Origin: a virus
Strand: one strand, 5' to 3'
Virus record (IMG/VR): IMGVR_UViG_3300009156_000026
Location: 44,691-108,690 of that record
DNA length: 64,000 nucleotides
Of this stretch, positions 1 to 9,000 are shown piece after piece (position 1 is the stretch's first letter; the number at the start of each line of letters is the position of its first letter). The notes below the pieces were generated by a model that worked only from the letters and a program-made list of their open reading frames with translations, made no database searches and was not told where the DNA came from. The translations under genes were made by a program, and so were the position numbers.

Positions 1-1
1 G

Positions 2-343
2 CCAGGGATGCCCCCTGGCATGGGTCCCGGAGGACCCGTTGGGATGGGGCCTGCGGCCGGGCCACCCATCGCGCCGGAGCTCCTGGCGGCCCTGCGGGCC
101 ACCCGTCCAGGGCTCGACAGAACGCAGGGTCTGCCGCCCGGCCAGGAAGGCGCCATGGACCAGGAGCGGTACCCCCAGAAGGGGGCGGCTGCTCCCAACC
201 TGCCGGGCATGCAGGGCTCGAAGCTCGGCAAGGCCAGTTCGGTCGACTCCCAGGCTGGCGGCGTGATCGCGGCGCAGTTGCGAAAGGCCGCAAAAGCCTA
301 CCACTCCAAGCGGCGGGGCCCGGCCGTCCCGAGCGGGTTGTGA
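2..343 (+). CDS. C-terminal part of a structural protein entering from the left edge
   Basis: The frame is open from the window edge to a TGA at 341-343, so the ATG at 8 is probably internal. The visible tail is Pro/Gly/Met-rich for about 25 residues. It then becomes mixed and ends in a basic helix-like stretch (AAQLRKAAKAYHSKRRG). Position upstream of head-type genes would fit the tail of a portal or terminase protein, but nothing in this fragment identifies it. The next gene starts 3 nt after the stop. Confidence 0.55.
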   Translation, partial: PGMPPGMGPGGPVGMGPAAGPPIAPELLAALRATRPGLDRTQGLPPGQEGAMDQERYPQKGAAAPNLPGMQGSKLGKASSVDSQAGGVIAAQLRKAAKAYHSKRRGPAVPSGL

Positions 344-346
344 CCG

Positions 347-850
347 ATGGTCTTCTCCGGCTTCGCCTCACCGTCCGCCCTCGCTCGAAGAGAGATCCTC
401 GGCTACGCCGCCAAGGAAGCGGCCCAGTTCGGCACCACCGTCCGTGGCGTCGTCGACACTTTCTTCGCGGGCAAGCCGCGCCCGGGGCTGCTCGCGTTCC
501 TGGAGCGGATGCAGGCCGTCTCGGGGCTGCCGCCGGCCGAGACGATGGCGCTGGTCTCGCGCTACTGGGACCCCGAGGAGATCGAGCCGGCCGACCTGCT
601 GGTGGTCCTGGAGCAGCTTGTCGCGACCAACGCCCTGCCGACGCCCGAGCAGGCCCGCGAGCTCGTCGAAGCCTCGCAGCGGCTCTCACGGAGATCCCGC
701 ACCCACGCCCGCCTCGTCAAGGCCGCCCAGGCGGCGCACGACGCCGAGGTGGCGCTCACCTCGACTGATCCGCCACCCCTGCCGCCGCCGACCCAGCACG
801 CCGTCCGCGCTCGATCTGTCCAGCGCTACTCCGGCCTGAGGGCACGCTGA
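347..850 (+). CDS. Hypothetical head-region protein, 167 aa
   Basis: The predicted protein is largely helical for its first 130 residues. It has an acidic segment (WDPEEIEPADLL) followed by a Leu-rich helix, and ends in a basic, Pro-rich tail (PPPLPPP then RARSVQRYSG). The ATG lies 3 nt after the previous stop, and its own TGA overlaps the next start in an ATGA junction, so the three genes are probably translationally coupled. I do not recognise a family. A frame opening at 340 overlaps it but is Arg-rich and shadow-like, so this frame was chosen. Confidence 0.7.
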   Translation: MVFSGFASPSALARREILGYAAKEAAQFGTTVRGVVDTFFAGKPRPGLLAFLERMQAVSGLPPAETMALVSRYWDPEEIEPADLLVVLEQLVATNALPTPEQARELVEASQRLSRRSRTHARLVKAAQAAHDAEVALTSTDPPPLPPPTQHAVRARSVQRYSGLRAR

Positions 851-1791
851 TGAGCGTCGGCGGGCTGCCAGAAGCGCTCCCCTCGTCGGTGGTCCGTGGG
901 CTGGTGGACCGGCTGATCACGCCCGTGGGTCAGCCACCCACCAGCCCACCGGGTCCAGGTCCCGTCCCAGGCACCGAGCCCGGAGGGCCCGTCGGTGGGC
1001 CACCCGCTGGTGGGCCTCCCCCAGGGCCCCCGCCGGGCGGGCCGCCGCCGGGTCCTCCGCCCGAGAACCCGCAGCAGTCGGGCGGTCCCGAGAAGCCGGC
1101 CACGGGCCCGGGTGAGCAGCCCTCTGACGGCCTCGACGACGATCAGGCCGAGGCGATGCAGTTGCTGCTGGCCGACCCGAAGGTCAGGCAGCAGGTCGCG
1201 GATCTGGCCAAGCGGGCCTCAGGCGAGGACAAGGGCAAGCCGAAGTCGCAGATGGACCCGAACCGTCGGCTGATGCTGGCGCAGGGCTGGAACAGCTACG
1301 TCGGGTCGCTGGCGCTCCAGATGAACGCCGCCCGCTCCCAGAGCCCGGGCGCCTCGAAGGCGTCGGACGAGAACCTGCTGCTGGTCTACTGGATGACGCC
1401 GATCGCGCCCTGGTCGGACGACGAGGAGCCGTTCCCGATCCCGCTCTCTGACATCGACGAGTACGCCGATGCGGTCCGCGTCCAACTCGTCAGGCAGGGC
1501 TGGACCGACGTCGACAAGATCGAGGACCAGACCACCAGAGAGTGCTTCCCGCTCCGCGAGACCCTAATCAAGAGCGGGCGCGACTGGGCCGATCAGGTCG
1601 ACTTCACCGACCAGATGGTCGAGCTCACCGACAGGTGGCTGCGTCGGTACGGGAAGCTGCCCGAGCCCGACCTGACGGTGCTGGCCCGCACCCGCCAGGG
1701 CCGAGGTGATCCCGAATCGCAGGCCCGGGACACCGATAGCTCGCCGTACCCGCCGGGTGGGGTGCCCAGTCCGAACCTCGGGATGCCGTAG
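850..1791 (+). CDS. Hypothetical Pro/Gly-rich head-region protein, 313 aa
   Basis: The start ATG overlaps the previous TGA. Residues 25-75 are a Pro/Gly linker (repeated GPPPGGPP units). Residues 90-130 are acidic and helical. The folded-looking part is residues 135-275, with aromatic and acidic segments such as LLVYWMTPIAPWSDDEEPF. The last 35 residues are again polar and Pro-rich. No family was recognised. Low-complexity linkers like these recur in most virion genes of this phage. It is the last gene before a 340-base gap. Confidence 0.75.
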   Translation: MSVGGLPEALPSSVVRGLVDRLITPVGQPPTSPPGPGPVPGTEPGGPVGGPPAGGPPPGPPPGGPPPGPPPENPQQSGGPEKPATGPGEQPSDGLDDDQAEAMQLLLADPKVRQQVADLAKRASGEDKGKPKSQMDPNRRLMLAQGWNSYVGSLALQMNAARSQSPGASKASDENLLLVYWMTPIAPWSDDEEPFPIPLSDIDEYADAVRVQLVRQGWTDVDKIEDQTTRECFPLRETLIKSGRDWADQVDFTDQMVELTDRWLRRYGKLPEPDLTVLARTRQGRGDPESQARDTDSSPYPPGGVPSPNLGMP

Positions 1792-2015
1792 CTGGGATCT
1801 CAGGCTCGGACAAGGCAAAGCCCCCGTCGTCGGCGTCCCGAATACCCGTGCGACAGGGGCCTTACCACACCCCCTCAGGCCGGAGACCCATCCAGCCGTG
1901 CAAGCCACGCATGAGCGCGAGACAGGTGAGGTCATTCCGACTGTACCTGACCGTTTCCGCTGCGTCAAGGATCGCAGCCGCTGCTGCGCGCCACGACCAT
2001 CGCTGCGGTCCCGCA

Positions 2016-2035
2016 TTTGTGGCGGTAGCTTGTCG
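2016..2035 (+). promoter_or_regulatory. 20-nt intergenic repeat, copy A
   Basis: The sequence TTTGTGGCGGTAGCTTGTCG is identical to 39180-39199, and a diverged copy starts near 25263. All three copies lie in gaps in front of + strand transcription units. No canonical -10 box follows at the right distance. It could be a phage-specific promoter or another transcription signal. Confidence 0.5.
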
Positions 2036-2057
2036 ATTTCGTCTCGTGCAAGGTCAC

Positions 2058-2121
2058 CCCTAGCGGGTCCCCAGGCAGGTCCAGGCTCCGCCTGACCAGA
2101 CCTGCCTGGGAGCCCTAGCGG
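2058..2121 (+). repeat. Compound hairpin element H1 with direct repeats
   Basis: Outer arms CCCAGGCAGGTC (2070-2081) and GACCTGCCTGGG (2099-2110) pair perfectly. Inside is CAGGC-TCC-GCCTG (2082-2094), followed by a 4-nt one-sided bulge (ACCA). The 9-nt sequence CCCTAGCGG occurs at 2058-2066 and again at 2113-2121. The architecture matches elements at 50357, 51593 and 54922. It may be an mRNA structure, a terminator-like hairpin or a small mobile repeat. Confidence 0.6.
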
Positions 2122-2133
2122 AGGGCCGGCGCG

Positions 2134-4368
2134 ATGTACTCGACGGGTTGGTACCAGCCGGGCGGCGGCTTCTCGGAGCCGCCAATCGGGCCCCAGCCCG
2201 AGCCGCCCAGAGTCGACGAGCCCACCACGCCACCAGGGGCTGGTGGGGGTGGCTACCGCCCGCCGGGCAGCCCGGGTGTCGGGGGAGGAGGCGGCGTGAC
2301 GACTCCAGGTCAATACAACCTGACCGACCTGATGAACCTGATGCGCCAGCTTTCGCCGCTCCAGGCGGGCGCTGGATCCGATGAGCTCAACCGCGCCTAT
2401 CTCGCGGCCCAGGCCCAGCAGAACGCCGCCCTCCTTGGTCAGAGCGTCCAGTTCCTGAACCAGGACCAGACCAACCAGATGCGGATGATGGAGCTCATGG
2501 GCCAGAGCGGGGGCGTCCCGACCGACGCCGCCCAGCGCTGGAGAAGCGAGCTCCTGGCCCAGCAGGGCATCCAGGGCACCCGCCTCCAGCAGGAGTACGC
2601 CCAGTTGATGGGCTACGGGGTCGATGCCCAGGGCAACCTGACCCAGCAGCAGACCCTCGGCGGACGCCAGCAGACCCTGGCCGAGCAGCAGGCCGCCCAG
2701 CAGAACCAGCAGCGGCTGTACGAGCTCATGGGATTTGGCCCCGGCGGCGTGCAGACGCTCGCCCGCGAGCAGTTCGGCAACGAGGTCCAGCAGGCCGAGC
2801 TCCAGCGCCGCCAGCAGATGGCCCTGCTGAACACCCAGCAGAACTTCCAGGGCGCCGAGTCGGCCCAGGAGCGGGCGGCGCGGCTCCAGCTTCAGCGCGA
2901 GCAGCTTCAGTTCCAGGGCGGCGAGTCGCAGCAGGAGCGCGACCTCCGCGAGCGGCTCCAGGCGGGCCAACTGGGCCAGCAGGAGGCGGAGTTCGCCCGC
3001 ACCTACCTGCTCCAGCAGGCCCAAAGCCGCCGCCAGCAGGCCGAGCTCGCCGGCTACATGACCGACGAGAACGGCAACACCACGGGCCAGTTGACCGAGG
3101 CCGCCCGCGCCGCCAGATCCGGCGAGGCGACCCAGCGAGCCGCCCTGGCCGCCCAGCTTATGCAGTCCCCCAAGGACGTCTTCCGGGCCGGTGCCTACTT
3201 CAGAAGCCTGCGTGGCGCCAACCCGGCCGCGATGGGGCTCCAGGGCGGCGGCGTGATGGGCTTCAACTCGGCCGCCGATCGCGCGGCGATCGGCCTCCCG
3301 GGCACGCTGACCCCCGACGACGTCATCAACGCCACGGGCGGAGATCTCTCCCAGCAGGGCGGCGCCACCCAGCAGTTCCAGGCGCTGGGGGCCGTCCCGG
3401 GCGCGGCCGAGGCGCGGGCCCAGGGAGCCTCGGCCGGTACCGGCGCCTCAGCCACCTCGACCGACACCACGGGCGGGGGCTGGGGCAGCGCGAGTGGTGC
3501 CCCAGCCGGCTCGTCAGAAGGCACCAGCACCACCGAGCGCGAGGGCCAGGAGGAGCAGACGGCCGGGCTGAGCCCCGGCGGGCCCGTCGGCTCGGCCGTC
3601 GACCGTCAGCTTGGCGACCTCGGGATGGGCGCGGGCGGGGCCATGGCCGGCCGAGCGCCCGCAGCGGCCACTGCGGCGTCCTCGTCGATCCCGTACATCG
3701 ACCCTCGGGTCTTCGAGGAGCCGGCCATCCAGCAGATGACCAGGGAGCTCCGTCGGATCGGCCGCTCGGATGCCCAGACTGGCGGTGCCGGCCGCGCGCG
3801 GGGTCCATCGGGTCCCGTCGGGCGCGCCGAGCGTCGAGCCGGGACCACGCCTGCCCGCGTCGAGGTCGGGCCGTATCGCTTCGGGGAGCAGTCGGCCAGG
3901 GATCGGCAGGCCGCGACCGAGCGGTTCCTGCGGGGCGTGGCGCTGGTCAACCAGCGCACGAAGGTCCCGGGCATGAGCCCCGGCGGCCCGGTCGACGCGC
4001 CGCTCTGGCCCGATGGCACGGGCGGCACGGCCACCCCGCAGCTTCAAGACGCCGGGTCGCTGGGCGGATCGAGCTTCCAGGCGCCGATCTCCGAGCCGGT
4101 GTCGCTCGCCCAGGCGGCCTCCAGCTTCACGCCGGGCGGGATCGGCTCGGTCGACCCGGCCACCCAGGACTACGCCATGGGGCAGGCGGCGCAGATGGTC
4201 CAGGGCGGGATCGGCAACGTCGCCCCGCAGATCTTCGAGCAGATGAGCAAGACCCAGCGCGGCACCCTCGAAGGCGCCTTCGAGGCGCTCGGCCTCAACC
4301 CCGACGACGTGATGCAGGCGTACGCCCAGACTCGGTTTGCCAACACCGGCAACGTCCTGAGTGCCTGA
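2134..4368 (+). CDS. Gln-rich coiled-coil virion protein, 744 aa
   Basis: The first 60 residues are Gly/Pro-rich. Residues 65-350 are a long Gln/Glu/Arg/Leu-rich region dense in AQQ, QQ and LQREQLQ runs, which predicts an extended coiled coil. Residues 420-500 are Ala/Gly/Ser/Thr-rich linker, and 520-744 alternate linkers with short ordered segments. A phrase P-G-[MG]-S-P-G-G-P-V recurs near residues 475 and 610. The gene sits between head genes and the giant polyvalent gene. The composition resembles internal or ejected virion proteins of podoviruses. That role is inferred, since no catalytic motif is seen. The stop overlaps the next frame. Confidence 0.7.
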   Translation: MYSTGWYQPGGGFSEPPIGPQPEPPRVDEPTTPPGAGGGGYRPPGSPGVGGGGGVTTPGQYNLTDLMNLMRQLSPLQAGAGSDELNRAYLAAQAQQNAALLGQSVQFLNQDQTNQMRMMELMGQSGGVPTDAAQRWRSELLAQQGIQGTRLQQEYAQLMGYGVDAQGNLTQQQTLGGRQQTLAEQQAAQQNQQRLYELMGFGPGGVQTLAREQFGNEVQQAELQRRQQMALLNTQQNFQGAESAQERAARLQLQREQLQFQGGESQQERDLRERLQAGQLGQQEAEFARTYLLQQAQSRRQQAELAGYMTDENGNTTGQLTEAARAARSGEATQRAALAAQLMQSPKDVFRAGAYFRSLRGANPAAMGLQGGGVMGFNSAADRAAIGLPGTLTPDDVINATGGDLSQQGGATQQFQALGAVPGAAEARAQGASAGTGASATSTDTTGGGWGSASGAPAGSSEGTSTTEREGQEEQTAGLSPGGPVGSAVDRQLGDLGMGAGGAMAGRAPAAATAASSSIPYIDPRVFEEPAIQQMTRELRRIGRSDAQTGGAGRARGPSGPVGRAERRAGTTPARVEVGPYRFGEQSARDRQAATERFLRGVALVNQRTKVPGMSPGGPVDAPLWPDGTGGTATPQLQDAGSLGGSSFQAPISEPVSLAQAASSFTPGGIGSVDPATQDYAMGQAAQMVQGGIGNVAPQIFEQMSKTQRGTLEGAFEALGLNPDDVMQAYAQTRFANTGNVLSA

Positions 4369-5356
4369 GATGACCAGCCCGGCCTCGAACCTTCCGAACT
4401 GGCTGATCGACGCGAGCGGCGGGCCCCGATCCGGGCGGGTCCTCGACGACCCGCCGCCCGAGGAGGAGGAGCGACCGATGGCGTTGCCACCGCCCGACGG
4501 GGGACTCCCGCCACTGCCGCCGGATCTCGGGGCCGGGCCCGATCCACTGGCAGCGCTCGCTGGTGGCGCGCCCGGCCTTGGCGGCCCGATGCCGCCGCCG
4601 GGTGGCCCACCGCCGGGTGGCCTGCCGCCCGATGCCGGCGGCTCGTTCCTGCCGCCAGGGCCGCCGCCACCAGGACTCATGCCGCCTCCTGGCCTACCCC
4701 CGGGCGGCGGTCTGGGGCCACCCGGGCCACCCGGGTTGCCGACGGGTGGCCCGGGTCTGGGGCCCCCACCCCCTCTGCCGATGCCGCCGCCGGGCGCCCC
4801 GCTGCCGAACCTGCCGCCCTTGATGAGTCAGGCCCCGCCACCAGGGCCGCCGCCACCGCCGACCGTCGGGGTGGCTGGTGGGACCGCGCCCGGCGCCCAG
4901 GCGCCCGTGATGCATATCGCCAACAGCGTCGTGAACGTTGGCCAGCAGGACGTCCAGACGCAGGGCAATCCGGCCGCGCCCGGCAACGTCAGCGGTGAGG
5001 CTGGTGCTCCGCCAGCCACGGCCGCCCCGACCTCCTTAGCTGACATCCCGTTCGAGGACGTCCCGGCCCCGGGCGCCGGCCCCCCGATGAACCTGCCCGG
5101 CCCGGTCCCCGAGGCGCCGCCGCCCGCCCCCGTGATGGGGCCAGAGCCGTCGGTGCCAGAAGGAGCAACGGCGGGGCCCCTCCCTTCGGGCCTCCCCGCG
5201 TCGCCGCAGGGTGCCCTCGGGATGGCGGCTGCCGCTGCTCCGCCGGATCTTGGCATGCCGCCGGACCTGGGCCCGCCGCCGGATCTGGGGGGTGGGGCTG
5301 CGGCCGAGGCGCCGCTCGGGCCGACCTTCAACCCGCAGAGCGGCACCTACCAGTAG
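4361..5356 (+). CDS. Pro/Gly-rich hypothetical protein, up to 331 aa
   Basis: About half of this protein is proline or glycine, in runs such as PPPGGPPPGGLPP. The only segment that looks ordered is near residues 180-215 (MHIANSVVNVGQQDVQTQG), which could be a short beta element. Three starts are possible. A GTG at 4361 overlaps the previous gene by 8 nt and an ATG lies at 4370. A further ATG at 4478 is preceded by an AGGAGGAGGAG Shine-Dalgarno run and may be the main or an additional start. The function is unknown. It may act as a flexible structural or linker protein of the virion. Confidence 0.6.
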   Translation: MPEMTSPASNLPNWLIDASGGPRSGRVLDDPPPEEEERPMALPPPDGGLPPLPPDLGAGPDPLAALAGGAPGLGGPMPPPGGPPPGGLPPDAGGSFLPPGPPPPGLMPPPGLPPGGGLGPPGPPGLPTGGPGLGPPPPLPMPPPGAPLPNLPPLMSQAPPPGPPPPPTVGVAGGTAPGAQAPVMHIANSVVNVGQQDVQTQGNPAAPGNVSGEAGAPPATAAPTSLADIPFEDVPAPGAGPPMNLPGPVPEAPPPAPVMGPEPSVPEGATAGPLPSGLPASPQGALGMAAAAAPPDLGMPPDLGPPPDLGGGAAAEAPLGPTFNPQSGTYQ

Positions 5357-5365
5357 GGGAGCATC

Positions 5366-6088
5366 GTGGCTGACGAGGATCAGAGCTTCCAAGACGACGA
5401 CGACACCCCGCCGACGGCGATCGTGATCTCCCTGGGACCGCCAGACGAGGTGCCGGTCGAGGTGCCGTCCGAGCCCGGCCCGCCCGTCCACGAGCCGCCG
5501 CCGATGTCGATGCCGACGCCAGAGCCACCCTCGGGCGAGCCCAAGCCGGCGCCGACGCCAGAGCCTGCGCCCGTCACCCCGGGCAACCCGCTCTGGGACA
5601 CCCCGCCGCCGGGTACCCCGGGCACGCCAACGGGGGCCGGCACGCCGCTCGACGAGGGCTTTTACGTCTGGCTCAAGCATCACGGCGTCACCCCTGGCGA
5701 TGCCTCCCAGCGGGCCCGCATGGGCGAGCTCTACCGCAACTACCAGTCGCTGCCGGAGCAGGACCACGCCTACTACCGCGAGGCCGGGCGGGCCGATCCC
5801 GCCAGCCACGCCTTCGACCTCAGCGGCTGGGCCGGGACGCCGGGCCTGCCGGCCTACGACCTGGGACGGAAGGAGCCGCCGCCCGTGGGCCCGCCCGACG
5901 AGGTGCCGCCCGAGGGGCCGCCCGAGGAGCCGGGGCCGCCCGTTCATGAGCCGATCATGATCGGGCTGCCCGAGACCGAGCGCGCGGCGTTCCGCGAGCG
6001 CTACGGCTACGTGCCGACCGAGTACGACTGGGAGGGGCGGCGGACCCGCCGACGGCGCTGGGACGCGACGAGGGGGAGATTCGTCTAA
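5366..6088 (+). CDS. Hypothetical Pro-rich protein with a small ordered core, 240 aa
   Basis: It starts at a GTG 6 nt after a GGGAG site. Residues 1-95 are acidic and then Pro-rich. Residues 97-165 look folded and helical (FYVWLKHHGVTPGDASQRAR and onwards, with several Tyr/Arg/His). Residues 170-190 are another Pro-rich linker, and the final 45 residues are charged and aromatic, ending WDATRGRFV. The UAA stop directly abuts the GTG start of the giant gene, so the two are probably co-translated. No family was recognised. Confidence 0.65.
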   Translation: MADEDQSFQDDDDTPPTAIVISLGPPDEVPVEVPSEPGPPVHEPPPMSMPTPEPPSGEPKPAPTPEPAPVTPGNPLWDTPPPGTPGTPTGAGTPLDEGFYVWLKHHGVTPGDASQRARMGELYRNYQSLPEQDHAYYREAGRADPASHAFDLSGWAGTPGLPAYDLGRKEPPPVGPPDEVPPEGPPEEPGPPVHEPIMIGLPETERAAFRERYGYVPTEYDWEGRRTRRRRWDATRGRFV

Positions 6089-9000
6089 GTGGCCGCCGAA
6101 GAGTGGGAGTACGAGTACGACTATGACCAGCCCGAAGATTCGGGTGAGGACACGTCGTACGAGTACGAAGAGCCCAGCTACGAAGAGCCCAGCTACGAAG
6201 AGCCGGTCTACCAGGAGCCCAGCTACCAGGAGCCCAGCTACGAAGAGGGCGGCGACTGGTACGACGCCTACGCCCGTGGCTACAGCGGCGGCGGCCTTGG
6301 CTACGTCGCACCCGAGGCCGAGCCTGAAAGCTGGTACGACGCCTACGCCCAGGCGTTCAGCCCCCGCGTCGAGCAGCGTCCGACCGACCCGTACGCCTGG
6401 AGCTACAACGAGGGGGGCCGTCCCGAGACGATCGACACCTGGGCCGACGGCCGCCCGATGGACGAGAAGGCGGCCAAGCAGGCCCGGATCTACCGGGTGG
6501 CGCTCGAAAACGGGCTCGACGAGGAGGGCGCACGGGTCCTCGTCGCGGTCACCGAGACCGAGGCGGGACTCTTCGGCGCGCTCGGTGACGGCGGCCAGTC
6601 TCGCGGCCCATTTCAATTCTACGAAGGCGGGCAGATGCCGGCCTTCCGTCAGTGGGTGCAGGCCAACGGCATTCCCGGCGACCCCAACCAGCTTGTCCAC
6701 GACCCCGAGATCGCGACCTCGTTCGCGGCCTCGAACTACCTGGGCGCCGCGATCAAGCGTGGGCAGGCGCAGGGGCTGCACGGCGCCGATCTCGCGACCT
6801 ACGCCCAGCGGACGGGACAGGTCTCGGTCTCTCCCGAGCGGACGGGCGAGAACTACCAGCGCCTGTTCGCCACGGGCGACCCGTACGGCGACGCCATCCG
6901 GGTGGCCCAGCCGTCAGCGGGGGCCCGGGCCCGTGCGAACGCCCAGATCCCGCCCGGGCACTGGGACGGCGACGGCCACGATCACGGCGTCGCGACCCCG
7001 TACACCCAGCAACAGGTCGGCCGTGACGGCTCGGTCTGGCAGATCGCGTTCGACTTCGACCAGCCGTACGCGGACCCGTTCAACCCCCAGATCCCGAACC
7101 ATCGCGGCGTCGACCTCCAGCTAGCCGGGGCGCCCAACGGCGGCGAGAACACCCCGTACACGGCGATGCGCAATGGACGGGTGGTCAAGATCACCAACGA
7201 CCCCCACGGCGGGATCGGGATCATCGTCGACACCGGCGACCCCTCGGCCAGATATGACAGATATTTTCACAACAACGCCGTCAGCGTGCGCGAGGGCGAC
7301 GTCGTCCAGGCCGGGCGGACCAACCTTGGGGTGATCGGTCAGACCGGGAGTCAAGGCTTCCCGCACCTGCATTACGAGGTCAGCCAGAACGTTGACGGCG
7401 ACCCGATGGGGCAGACGATCGACCCCCGTCCGTACCTCGGGCCACCGCCCGGGCGGCCCCAGGCCGCTGTCCGTGCCCAGCCCGGGGCGCCGTGGGACCC
7501 GTACGCCCCGTACGGTGGCGCGCAGCAGCAGCAGCCGCGCGCAGCAGCCGCCGTGGCGGCGCAGCCGAACGTCGTTGAGCTCACGACGCCGTACACCTCG
7601 GGCCGCCGCCAGACCACCGACGGGATCGTGATCCACGCGACCCGTGGCCAGGGCGAGACCCCCCAGGCCGAGTACGAGTGGACGCTGGGCTGGTTCGGGA
7701 AGAACCCGTATCAGGTGAGTGCGAACGCCGTCATCGGCCCTGACGGCCAGATCGCGATGCCCCGCGACTGGGATCTGATCACCCACCACGCGGGCGAAAA
7801 TAATGCGACCAAGTTCGGGATCGAGTTGGCCCAGTCGGCCGCCGACTCGGCTCGCGGGGTGCCGTACACCGACGCCCAGTACGCCTCGCTCGGCTGGCTG
7901 CTCGGGCAGTTGCACCAGCGCTACGGCATCCCGATCGACAGAAGCCATGTGGTCGGGCACGAGGAGCTCGACCAGGGTCGTCGACAGAACAAGACCGACC
8001 CCGGCGAGAACTTCGACTGGGGGCGGGCCCTCCAGCTTGGCGCCCAGCCCCAGCGAGGGGTCCCGGCCCAGCAGGCCACCCAGACGGCCAGGGTCGCTCC
8101 AGCGGCGCCGTACCAGGACGTCGGCGGCACGGCCCCCGGCCGCCCGCCAGCGGGTACCCCGACACCAGCCACGGGCGGCAGCTACACGGTCGGCGGCCGT
8201 CCCGCGACCAGGGAGCAGTACGACGCGGCCGTCGCCAGCGATCGGGAGAGCCGCGACAGGTTCCTGGCCCAGCTTCCAGAGCCCACCCGGAACGCCTACA
8301 CCGAGTGGGAGGCGTTCAGGCGTTCACGGGGCGAGGACCCCAACGACATCCCGGCCTTCCGCGCGCACATCGATCGGCTCGGCGTCGAGAACCCCTGGAC
8401 GGGCCAGGAGCAGCGTAGAGAGCAGGCAAGAGTCGCAAGAGAGCAGTTCGAGGCGTCGCTGCCCGAGACGACCAGGACCCAGTTCCGCGAGTGGGCAGCC
8501 GACCGTGAGGCCCGTGGTCAGGACCTTACCCTGCCGGCCTTCCGCGAGCACCTGGGTGCGCTCGGCGCGCCGGATCCCTGGACGGCCCAGGAGCAGGCCG
8601 CCCGTGCTGCGGCTGCCCGCCCGGCGGCGGCCACACCACCGCCGCCGGCCGGACGGACGGTCTACAGGTTAGCCGGCGGGACCGAGATCTCCGAGGCTCA
8701 GGCGCAGGAGATCGGGCGTCAGAATGCCGCCGCCGAGCGGATCAACGCCGGCTACAACGAGCGGATCGCGGCTGCCCGCGTCGAGCGGGAGCGGCTACGG
8801 ACGTGGCAGGCCCAAAGCGACGCCTACTTCAACGATCCGAACGGCCAGCTTCCCCACCCGGGCCCGAGGCCGAGCACCGAGAACCTCGACTGGCTGGAGG
8901 CCGATGCGGCCAGGGGGGCCGACACGGGTGCCCGCGAGCAGCCGATCACGGTCGTCTCCAGCTACAACGAGCCGGCCTCGGCCGACGAGGTGGCAGCCGC

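Larger units (their letters stand above)
1792..2133 (+). promoter_or_regulatory. 340-base leader between structural genes
   Basis: No convincing coding frame is seen here. It contains a 20-nt motif at 2016-2035 that recurs exactly at 39180-39199, then a compound hairpin at 2070-2110 flanked by 9-nt direct repeats. The downstream gene starts 23 nt after the hairpin, behind a weak GGAGGGCC-like site. The region is probably the promoter/leader of the 2134-25066 transcription unit. Confidence 0.45.

Noticed and set aside
340-768. 142-codon frame overlapping the gene at 347
   Set aside because: Arg-rich composition and a frame that differs from the ordered protein; a shadow.
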